A stretch of 64,000 nt of DNA, taken from positions 103,964,831 to 104,028,830 of the forward strand of contig NW_024609846.1 in NCBI RefSeq assembly GCF_016920785.2. Direction: 5' to 3'. A program made the position numbers and the translations under genes. The DNA comes from Ixodes scapularis. Taxonomy: Eukaryota; Arthropoda; Arachnida; Ixodida; Ixodidae. Below the pieces are notes generated by a model. It was not told where the DNA came from. It made no database searches and saw only the letters and a list, made by a program, of their open reading frames with translations. Position 1 is the stretch's first letter. The number at the start of each line of letters is the position of its first letter. Positions 25,701 to 37,700 of this stretch are shown piece after piece.

Positions 25701-28700
25701 GCCATATTGAAAGAAAAGGCATTATAGGGCTGACTTGCACAAGAAAAGTGACTCATTCCACCTGACCAACACGCAGGTCAAGGTCATATAAGCGATATAG
25801 CCCCATAGAAACTGTTACTTATATGACCTTGACATCAGGGTGTCACTTGACACTGTAATGTCACACGACAACCTGACCTCACGTGACACCACATGACACC
25901 CGAACTTGATGCCAACTCCCCATGACATCATGACATCACATGACACGAGTAATGGGACGTCACAGGTGCACAGCACGTGCCCAGCTCGTTCACGACACAT
26001 TCTGTGTGTCTCCGAATTTATCAGGTACGGTCGAGACGTGCCCAAAATTTACCGTAAATTGTTAAAAATTTCTGGGCAAAGTGGGTTTTCCCCGACTTCC
26101 CCGGTGAGAAATGACTGCGGCGTGGAGCACCAGACCTGACTGTGTGGCTCCTGCGAGAAGCCCAGGTTGCAGAAGACCTCCTGCACGGTCATGGCGGCCA
26201 CCACGGCCACCACATAGGGCAGCAGGCCGTGCTGCTGGGACAGGGCCAGCATCTTGGCGTAGCGGGGGCTCACGGGGAAGCAGGACATGGCTCGCCCCAG
26301 GGGGGTCACCTTCGAGCTCCACTCCCCTGCATGGGACACAAGGGAAGGTGCACTCCAGCAGAATTCTGTCTAGCAGACATCAGGTTTTGAGGCTTTACGT
26401 GCCAAGCCAACAAGAGGCATCTGGCACTCCCCAGTGGAGGGCCAAAGATTCATTCCGACCACCTGGGGATCCTTCGATGTGCAACCAAAAATTCAGTTAG
26501 AAGGCGTCTTCTCCACAATAAGCCTGCTACGTCAGATTGTGGGCACCTTAGCAGGGATTCGAACCCACCAACCGGGTACCCGTAAGATGGTGCTTTTCCT
26601 CGGAGCCACCGAGGCAGCTGCCTAACAGATGTAGCGTGTCATTTGTCTCTCACAATTTGGGCACCAATTAAAGAATACACCATTTGATAATTAAGGCATC
26701 TACTTCCAAATAAGGCATGTGAAGAGTCAGCTGGTGTAATCTACGGTAGAGGCCCAACCAACAACGAGCCCCAGAGAATGTTATTTTGCAGAAATGCAAT
26801 CTGAGCTGAACTCCACGTGCCCAAAATGTCACGCTTGATATCAGAGGGCGCAGATGTTTTTGTGGAAAGACGTTGCATCTGCCCAGTTGTTTGCTACACC
26901 CTTTCCCTGTATTACTGCAATAGGTTTTGTACAATCTCAAGTTCAAGCTTCCAAACACGGACACACTCAAACGAAGTGCTCTGGCTAAGAACAATGCTAG
27001 TCAAGGAACAAAGGGACTTACATTTCGCCAGGTCCTTGAAGCGGGCAGGCTTTGGAAGCTCCTCAAGGGCTCCCATTAGGATAAGCTTTTTTTCTGCAGC
27101 CTAAAAGTAATTGAAGATTATTTTGCCGCATTATTTATGTATAATAGGCAATGCCAGAAAGAGAATAAGGCAAAAGTATAATACTATCATAGGAAGAAAC
27201 ACAGTCATGATAATAAAAACAAAGCATGGTAGAGCCTCCTTAAAACTTCTAGGATGATTAATTTTCCAGTGGTTGGATTCATTAATGCAAGTCCTGTTGA
27301 CCTCCCATAGGGACATGTGTTGCTTCTCCGCAGTGCACCCGTGACCGGTAAGAAGCACACTCAACGGGGCGAACCCACTGAAATGAACACATAGAAAAAT
27401 ATAAATTGTTCATCTTAAAGGAAATATCCAATAGCATATAATTTGAAACTGCAGTAATCTCTCGTTATAACGAGGTCAATGGGAAGGCAAAAAGATCCTA
27501 TATAAGCGGTAATTAGATAAATGCGACAGAGCCAAAAAAGCAGTACCAGCAGCCGTGAAGGTGGATGGGAATACTGCAGAACACTCTGACCGTACATTTA
27601 ATCAAACAAACCTTGGTCCTGAACATCTCGTGGCAGCTTTACCGAATAAAAAAATAATTAAGTGGAGTTTTCTGATAATTTCATCCGGGCATCAGTTCTC
27701 CCCCAACTGCTCCAGGCATCGCAAGAACACTGTCACTGCCGCAGCACTGCACTTCGTTTCGAAGCAGGCGTAGGATGTTTCGTGTCTCTGCAGTCGTCAG
27801 CATTTCCTGAGGTGCCTCTCCGACATCGCTTTGTGTTTGTCCTGGCCGCACGAGAGGTCTATGATCGCAGCATCCGTAGCAGATGCAACAACGAGATTGT
27901 CCCCATCTACAAGCACGAGCAAATCAAAGTTATCCTTGGTGGTTTTGCCAACACCTCTTCACACACTCCTGTAGAGATTGTTGCAGCTATGGAAATCGTG
28001 CGCCGGCTCGTCGAGTGTGCTCGAGAGAAAATTCGACGTGCGCGAAGCAGTTGGCTATCTTTCATCTTTGGGTCACAGGCGCACTTTCTCGTGCATTAGA
28101 AACTACTCGAACCCGTCCAATATGGCTTGCTTGTTTTGCGAAATGGTGGACAGTGTCGAACAGCTGATGCCGGAATGTCGAATTTTTTTGGCGATTTCGA
28201 ACTTGGGACGGTCACTTTTCTCAACCTCGCAGATCTAAGCAACTTTAGGTAAACACTCCCAATCTCCCACACGATGCATGTGTGCGTGTAGTACGCCGCA
28301 GGCGCGCATGCCTACACGAATGTGTTGACGGTTTCTGAAGGTGTGGTCTCCGGGCTCCATCGCTCCCTTGACCCGATTCTGACAGGAGTCGAGCAGCTTT
28401 GGCCGCAAGTGCCGTGAGTAGTGTCAGATCGTCGACACTGCTCCCACTGCTCCCTGCCCGCGTCCCCACATCAGCGCATCGGCATCGGAAGCGGCGCTCT
28501 GCCAGCTCTGCGCGCTCAGCCCTCCGTCACCCGTTTACTCCGTTTTCCCAGTTTGCCGTTTGCCTCGGTGGAGAGGGGGAGGGAACTCAAGGGTCTCCGT
28601 GCGCCTGCATGTAGGCTTGCGAGCTTTCGGCACCGCGGCCTTCGTAATAAGCGTGGTCAGGCCAATACACTTCGAATAATCCCGTTAAAAATGCGTGCAT

Positions 28701-31700
28701 TTCGGTCGAGACCATGTAGAACTTCAATAAAAGCAATAATTAAAAAAAAAGTGACTTAACTATGAGGGATTACTATACTATTAGAAAATTTGCACAATAT
28801 TACAAATCTTTAAAATATACAATGGTTGTAAATTACTGCAAAAGGTACCTATTTCCAAACACTGCCTGTCTTAACAGGTTATAGTAGTTAAATCTACAGC
28901 TAAAAATCAAGTGCTATTAAATGAATCTATCATGCAAGCAGTACTAGGGTAGCAAAACAAGCTGACCAAAAGAGATTTCAAAGCCATTTATGTGGCAGCA
29001 TATGGACACAACAATGCGAGGCAAGTGAGAGGCATTCATCAGCTTGGGGCATCCACAGGTATTGCCAGAGCAAAGCAAACAAAAGAGGAAGTAAACCAAA
29101 ATTTAAGAAACTAGTTTAGAATACGGAAATTCTTGTTTCAAAGCACTCTCAAAAATAACAAACTGGCATAGTACCAGGCGTCTGCGAGGAAATTAAACCC
29201 TGTTTTTTGCACCGCAAAAATAAACTATCCATTGCAGAGAGCTCAAACTCTGCCAGAAAGTAGCCCCAATCGTTTGAGCAAGATGCCAAAATTTCGGCAC
29301 CAACCGTTATCTTATTTAAAAGTTTTCCGAAAATTTCACTGGAAAAAGGGCGGCGGAGCTCTCGAACAGATGGAGCTCTGTAGCAGCAGAAACCGAAAAC
29401 GGGCAAAAATAGGCCCCATTTTCCCATTAAAAATTTCAGAAAATCACTTATAACTTTTGAATAAGATAACGGTTGGTGCTGCAACTTTGGCACCTTGCTC
29501 GAACGGTTGGGGCTACATTCGGACGAAGTATAAGCTCTCCGCAATGTCTCACTTATTTTTGCGATGCGAAAAACAGGGTTTGGTTTTTTTGCAGACGCCC
29601 TATACATTGGAGCATTGGAAGTGCGACAACAAGGAAATTCAGCAACCAACCTTGAGTGCTTCTTTGTCTGGTGGGGATGGGTAGGGGAAGTTGACCACTT
29701 TGTCAATGTTCATGGCCTGAGCAAGAGAAGAAAACAATTCGCCTTCTTATGTATCCAGAAAATGGCCACCACTATGCGTGCCACAACTGTGACGACGATG
29801 CTGCTGCCAAGAAGCATGTTCAACTCGGCTGACTCGGCCTAAATGTAGACCCTATCAAAAAACAGACCTCATTTAAATGCACCACAATAAAGAAAACAGC
29901 ATCTCTTTGTAGAAAATATGGTAAAGGTGAAGGCGAGCTGGTGAATATTAACCACGCTGAATTTACCTGAGACAGGGATAGAGAAGAAACATGAAAACAA
30001 AGAAGAGACAGAAAATAGACAGGACGAAATGTCAAAAGACGTCGTCCTGTCTATTTCCTGACTCTTCCATGTTTTTATGTTTCTTCTCTATCCCAGTCTC
30101 AGGTTAATTAAACATTATTAATCTCTAACTTTCTGATGCTCTAACTCCCTCCTGGCTAAGCCAATGTGATGCAATGCTCCCAACTTTACATGCACTGCAG
30201 TTGTCCACAACTGAGGATTAAGACCAAAGTGTAAGAGCGTACTGACCTTCATCTGCAAGACCAGATCGTCCACGGGCCGTCTCGTGATTTCTGGAGCAGT
30301 GAATTTCTGGAACTCGTCATTAAAAATGGCAGAAGAGTAGAGCCTGCACGGAATGGAAGTTAATTTCAGCAAATCTTTCTCAGTATGATGTATTATCTCA
30401 GGGATGTCCAACATGAGGAGGGCATATCAGTTGCCAATTTCCAACTTAATTCTAAAGAAAAACTTTTCAAGTCATGCAACCTACAAACAAAAGATGCAGT
30501 TTTGACTTCCTTTCATTGAAAAGATAACATTTTGATCAAGTGTACGTTGGGAAAAAAATGGACTTGCTAAAGCTCTATGTTTTAGAAAGTGTAGAATGAG
30601 AATGTTCGAAATTCAGAACACAATCATTCTAAATTTTTACCCAACGAAAAAGCTGTCTTTTCTCACCTACATTTAAATAAATAAAATTAGAGGTAATCGG
30701 TCGACTCGTTCAAAAACTATGCGAATCTAAAATATAAAAAAAAATATGCCCGGCTGATATGTTTTATTGCAAGTGACTGCCCAAAATAAGAACACAAATT
30801 ATGTGCGAAAGTCCAGGCAGATGTAAGGCCTGTAGGCATTATTAGGTTTAAGTGAATCCTATCCTTTTATTCTTACACTTTGTCTTTCTTCCTTTTTCCG
30901 TGCCACACCTGTGAGCAGAAGACTTGGCGTCGTGGCTTCACAAGCGCTCCGCTGCCTCGCTCCTTACAACTTTCCTACCCCTTCAAATGGTGAAGAGGTG
31001 GGGGATGATGGTGACCACGGAAGGTGGTAGAGTCACAGCTGGTCGGCGTGGGCCGTTCCACGCTGTATGCCGGAGTCAGGATCAGCCAACAAAAAGTCGT
31101 TGGTGCCGAGTTATTCAATTATTCAAAGCGGGCCTGGCCGACAAGGTGCTAGCTTTGCTGAAATTCACTGGCTAGCGTCACTCAGTGTGTGGAGGTTCCT
31201 CAAAACCAGGTCGCCGACCTTCATGGAAACTGGCTGTCGATGCTCATTGACGTGGCATTTCTGCGCTCTTTTTTCCTTCCCTCGATGAGAGACGGGAAAC
31301 TGGTGTGCGTCCTGAATAGTTCTGGAAAGTTCAGCTGCGAATGCACGGGCAATGGCCACTGGGAGCTCCGAGTCACTCGGCGCACGTGGTGCTTCCCACG
31401 GTGTGCAAAGTTCTCTTCCATGGCAAAGAAACGCCGGCATGTAGCCCGTGACGACACTCTCCGACGTCCTCATGGCAAAGGCGATTTCGGGGATATGTCG
31501 ATCCCATTTTCGGTGGCTGTCACAGTACACCCGGAGGCACTCTTTGACAGTGGCGTTGTGGCGCTCGACAGCTTGGCCCACTGGGCGATATGGCACAGTG
31601 TGACGGTCCTGGATGCCCTAACGCTTCAAGATACTTTTCCAAAGTGTGCTCACAAATGCCTCGCCGTTGTCGCTTAAGACAGAAAAACGGAAGGCCGTGG

Positions 31701-34700
31701 CGACAAAAGACTACAACAATACGGTCGATAATGTTCCGGCTGGTAGCCTCCCACAGTGGATAAAGTTCAATGTACTTCCTAAATTTGTAAAGTACCACCA
31801 GCAAGTACTTGTGTCAGCATAACGTAGAGGGTAGAGGACCAATAATGTCGACGCTCACATCTTCCATTGGTTTTGTTGCTTGTTGGCTGTCCATAAATCC
31901 TTGTGGTTTCTGGCAATGTGGCTTCGTCCGCTGACATACGTGGCAGCTCCGCACGTGCCGGGAAATGTCAGCACTCATTCCAATCCAGACGAAGCGACTG
32001 GAAATATGTTTGAGTGTTTTGAAGAACCCTGCACCAGCGCTCAGGAGATGATCATGCTACATTTCGAGGACAAATGGTCTCAGGTGTCTTGGAAACCATG
32101 GTACTCGCTTTTTCCCTATGACTTGTATCAACAACCCACTGTGCTCTATTTCTGTTGTCTCTGCAAGGTCTTGCAGAAGTCGTGCTTCCCTACCCTCCAT
32201 CAAGGAGGCAGCCCCAAGAATCTGAGCTTTCAACAGTCCAAGCTGTTGGTCGCGGGCCTGTCCTGCAATTAGACTATGGACATCGCATAGTGGTGTCATG
32301 TCCATTCCCGCCACTGCAGCTATTGTCTCAAAGCTAATTCGTTCGAAGAACGATTCTGCGAGGCCATTGTCTGGAGCCTCCACTTGCTGCAGGGGAGCGC
32401 GGCTGAGTGCCTCAGCAGTAATGTTTGCACGGCCTCGTCGACCCACCGCTTGACCCTGGGTGATGCTTGATCGGTGGTAAACATCCATGAGAAAGAAGAA
32501 TGGTCGCAAAATATTTCGAGCCTGGTGTACTCAAGATACAGTCGAAATTTGTCCACTGCCCAAACCACGTCTAGATAATCCCATTCTTGAACTGTGTAGT
32601 TTTTCGCTGGGCCGGTAAGGACTCAGCTAACAAAAGATATTGGCTGCAACTTTCCAGCATGCTCCTGTAGGAGAACAGCTCCAATCCCTGTGCTGCAAGC
32701 ATCAGTTTCCACAACAAACTGGCGATTCAGGTCTGGAAGTCTCACCATCACTGCTTCGCAGGCCAGCATTCTCTAGTGTGTCGAATGAAGTTTGTTGTTC
32801 ATCATTCCAGAGCCAGGGTTGGTACTTGTTCAAAAGATCAGTCAGGGGCTGAGTAATGACTGATAATCGAGATATGAAGTTCCTGTAGTACCTGGCTAGG
32901 CCTAAGAACGCCTGCAACTGCTTCATGTTCTGCGGTTGGGGATACTGTAAATAGCAGACGATTTATCAGGGTACGGCTTACATTTTCCTGGAGAAATAAG
33001 ATGGCCGAGAAACTTCAGTGTTTGACGCCAAATCTGCGCCTTGTCTGGGTTGATGATAAGTCGAGCAGCCGCAAGTCGACACAGCATTTCCCACACATGC
33101 TGCACATTGTCGTCAAGGGTGGTTAAATATACTAGAACATTGTCAAGGAATGCCATGCAGAACTTGTGTCTGGCTTCAGCTAAAACTTTGTCCACGAGTT
33201 TTTGGAAGGAAGTAGGCCCGCCAGCAACTCCAAAAGGCATCCTTTTGAATTCAAACGTCCCTGGGTGACATATGAAGGCAGTTTTAGGCACATCTTTGTG
33301 GCAGACAACTATCTGGAAGGATCTCTGGGAGAGATAAAAACTTATCAACCACTGGACCTGACCCCAGTCCGCCAATAACCTATCGGTTAGGGGCATCGGG
33401 TACATGGGAACTTAAGTGCACGCGTTGAGAGGCCGGTAATCAATTGCTAGGCGCTAGCCTCCAGTTTTCTTTCCACTAGCACTGGAGCACTAGCCCAAGG
33501 GCTGTTGCTTCGACGAATGAGGGCTAGATCGAGTGGCTTCGCTATACATTCGTCCATGATCTCTCCTTTCCGCGAATTTAGCTGCCGAAGCTTGCAGCGT
33601 ATCAGAGGACTGTGCCCCGTGTTTATCTGGTGCGGCACAAGAGATGGTCCTGCCAGGGTTCTTGGTGAAAGAGTGCTGTAATTCTTTTTTAAGCTTCTTC
33701 AGTTGTGGCTCTGAGTCAATATCAAACAAAGTCGCCGAGTCATCGGAGACATACTTGTCTGAAAGAATGAAGCCGGTTTCTGAACCTGCAGCTTCAGGAA
33801 CTAACTCTTCACCAAAAAGGCCTTGAAGGAAGTATATGTCTTCATCAACTGTCTTGCTTACAATGGTCCTCTGTTCCTTTATAAATGGGACGACTCGCTG
33901 TGGCTCAACGCCTACCGTCCATCCACCGAGGGCAATATGCACGGAGATCCCACTGACTGTGAGGAAGCAAGAACTGGTGACGACGAATTTCACCAGCCAA
34001 GTGAATTATGCAGCGTGCTCTAACAAGACACTGAGCCCATCCTGCAGCTAGACGAAGTGCTCGTCTTGTTTCTTCTTCACTCCAAACGCTACTGCAGCTT
34101 CCATCGCTCGGGCTCCAAGAAGGTTCACGCTTGACCAGGCATGCATGAGAGCTGTAAACATTAATTTACTGATCCGGATATCCAAAAGCGACTCCCTTCC
34201 CCCGGCAGTTGCTGTAGCTTGCAGCGAGCTGTCATAGATGCCCGCCGGTGCAGCATCTACTGGTGCTCGCTTCCCAAACACTGGGACTGGATGTGACCGA
34301 ATTGGTGGCACGTGTAGCATACCACTGGAGCCCGTTGTCGTCCCATTGGACATCATCTTTTGGCGTGCCCCATGCCCCCGCAACGCTGACAGTGAGCTCC
34401 TTGAGACTGCCGAGGAGTTACAGGCACCTGGAACCACAGAGGTGGCCACTGGACTTGCAGCTGGCCCCGGAAGAATGAGAGTTGGATGACAGCCGGATGA
34501 AGGGGCCAGTACGAAGCTAAGGACGTTGTAGGCAGAATGGGCGACATGAAAGCAGAAGTGCTTGGTTGTGCAAAACTCAGTGCTTACTCCAAGGTGCGCA
34601 TGTCATAGTGCTTACTCCAAGGTGTGCATGTCAACGAGAAAAGTCTACTTCACACTAGCCCTTAGTTACCGTATTTACTCGCAGAATGAACGCATTTTTT

Positions 34701-37700
34701 TTTCCGAAAAATCGATGCAAAGTTGAGGGGGGCGTTCATTACGCGAAGTAAAATTTTTGGGTCCCTATTTACTCAGACCTGTTGTCCTGAAAAATCTAAA
34801 TAATTTCTTATCTCTTTGCGAGCGGGCGCCCAATCCCGTAACCAAACTAAACTCTGCAGAAAGAAATTCCTTTTTTTTTTTTATTCTTTAATTATTTTTT
34901 TTTTTTGCCGCTTTTCGCAAGCTGTTTTGTTTGCTTAGGGGGATCGGTGGCCGAGTGGTCTAGCGCACACCAGCTCGGAGCACGTGGAGCGAAAGCTCGC
35001 GCTGCAGAACCCAGGGATCCTGGGTTCGAGCCCCACCCCTGCCCGTTTCGATCTGGATGAGCATCGTACCGGCGTGCGGTCGTGTATCACTACTGCGTGA
35101 TGCACGTTAAAGACCCCAGGCTAGGGGCTGTACCGCACTGGCTAAATTTCTCATCTACAGCTGGGAGACTCGTCGCCCCTGTGAGGCAGACCAAGTTCTA
35201 GGCTGTATAAACACACACACAACCCAATTAATTAATTAATTAATTTGTTTGCTTAGGCGTTGCTTAGGCGAGGGCTCTCCAATTATCTTTCTTATCTCCT
35301 TGCGCGCGCGCGACGCACGGACCCCCCTTAACCAAACTGCGCTGTGCAAAAAAAAAAAAAAAAAAAGCAAAAAAAAAAAAAACAGTTTTTCTTTTTCTTT
35401 TGTTTGTTTCTCAGTTCCGTTTTTTTTTTTTTTTTGCCGTTTTTGGCAAGCTGTTTTGTTTGCTTAGAGGGCTTCTCCGCTCCTCTTTCTTACCTCCTTG
35501 CGCGCGGCGCCCGACCCCCCAGTAACCAAACTGCGCTGTAAAAAAAAAAAAAAAAAAAAAAAAAGAAATTCTTTTTTTTTTGTTTTTTCTTACGTTTTTT
35601 TTTTTTTTTTGCCGCCTTTCGCAAGCTGTCTCGTTCGCTTAGAGCGCTTCTCTTTTTTACCTCCTTGCGCGCGGCGGCGCGCGAGCCCAAAGTCCAGACT
35701 GCGCTGTACAAAAAAAGAAGCTACTCTCCATGTTTTTTTTTTCTTGCTTTCGTTGGATCTTTGCGAATTTTTTTAACGCCTAGGCGTTTTTTCCCCCGTG
35801 CTGCCCATGCACTCGCGACCTCGCTGCACCAGGATAGAAAAGTGCGTTCATTTCGCACGCGTGGAGGGAGGCGGTCAAAATTTTGACGTCCGAATTGAGG
35901 GTGCGTTTATTACGCGAGTGAAAAAGAAGTCGAAATTTTGATAGCCGACTTGGGGGGTGCGTTCATTACGCGAGTGCGTTCATTGTGCGAGTAAATACGG
36001 TATATCCATTTATTAAATAACTATCATAATTGACCAATACATTTGCCTTTCCCTCTGTGAAGACGTTTGTCTCAGGTAGAGGTAAGCCAGGTTGCAACTC
36101 TGGATAACAAGTTTCGAGTTAAGTTGCTGTAGGGGCCTCAAAGGCAATGTCACGGGTGAAATCTTGCGATTGGTGCGCGTGACATGTCACATGCGAGATG
36201 GATGGTTGATTGTAGGAGGATCCCTTGCAGGCTTGCGCGCGCTCCATCCGGTAGGTTTTATCAGATCGAAGGCTAGGCTGTGATGTATTCTAGTACACCA
36301 TAGCTAGATGAAGGCTAGCTACGGTCACGTGACGTGATCACGTTCGCATGAGAAGTGAGGAGAGTAAGGAGAAAAATGAGAAAGAGGCGAGGCGTCAAGG
36401 GAGCATGGCTTGTGGAGGCTACGCAGCCGACGTCATGCCCTCTCCTACCCTTCTATCCTCCTTGGCTGTGATCGTCGACGTGGACGGCGTGGTGAAAGCT
36501 CATCGTTCCACGTGAAAGCGCTATCCTTGACTGTGAATTTTCGTTATGTGTCGCTATGATAACCCAGCACATACTAGAAGGGAAGATCCACCTACTCGTG
36601 TGGCGATGTCGTGGCGGCACTCTCAAGACAGCAGAAACGCCCGTGCCGTCGTGTTTGTTTACTTCGACTACAGTGGTGCTTTCTAAGCATTTGTGTTTTC
36701 GAACATCGCCCGGATTTCTTATTTGGAGCATTTCATGCCTGTGCTCAAGCTGAAGGTATTACTGCCGCGTACAGTATAAAGGATGCGAATTTTCACGCGT
36801 TTTCATCACCGGAGAAAAGTGATTAGGGTTAGCAATCCTGAACGCTCGCAACGTCCGTCCGCAACCCGCGACGCCGTTAAAAGGCTGCGCCAGGCAAAAG
36901 TCGCTCATTTCTTTCAAAATGTGTGACACACTTGAGAGGGAAGTGTACTAGTCTGGTGAAATAAACACTTTACTCAAACTAAGCTTTATTTTTCATCTAA
37001 CATAAAATAAATTGTTTTACAAAGGTAAGTTGTCTCATGGCATGTATTTTGGCCTGAAAAATTGATGTTTTGGTTATAGCGCGGTACCGCTTATAGTGCG
37101 GACTTTCGCGACTCCCGCGAGATACGTTATATGCGGTCTACACTGTATTTGTATTTATATTATGTAAACATAGATTTTGTACATTGATATGCTTTGAAGA
37201 TTAACAAGGTAATTGATATTCGTTAAATAAGCTTCTTCTTTGATTGAATGCCTTTGTATTTTATTTTGTTCCCTGTGACTGCTGCTGAATGTAACTGGGG
37301 CCGAGAGCTTGTCAAGCCGTCTATCGCGGCTTTTATTCTCGGCCCCATCATTACCTGTAATGGGAAATGAAAATAAAGCTTATTATTATTATTACTATTA
37401 CACTTCCCCTTCCTTTCTTTTTTCGTGCCACACCCACGAGCGGAAGACTCGGCATTGTGGCGCCACAAACACTCCGCTGCCTCGCTCCTTACAGCATATA
37501 TAATTATTATGCCAAATTTCAAGTAAATATGCCAAGTGCAGAGTGTTTGGATAAGCCAAGAAGTCTGTAACCCTTCCCTCCCCGCACACCAGGCAAAACA
37601 GTGAACAAGTAATCGAGAGCCATCTTGCCTGTAACAGTGGCCGGGACATGTCCTGCCGGCTCGTCCGGCCCTTTGGTCAGCTGAGGCCTTGGAGACCCAC

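Noticed and set aside
29149..29706. A 185-codon open frame on the minus strand overlapping exon m
   Set aside because: It is in a different frame from exon m and runs through a foldback repeat. Both strands show mirrored frames because of the palindrome.
34667..36002. A tandem array that might be read as a CRISPR or satellite array
   Set aside because: Units are ~190 bp with poly-A/T runs inside a TIR element. No short repeats with unique spacers, and the genome is animal.
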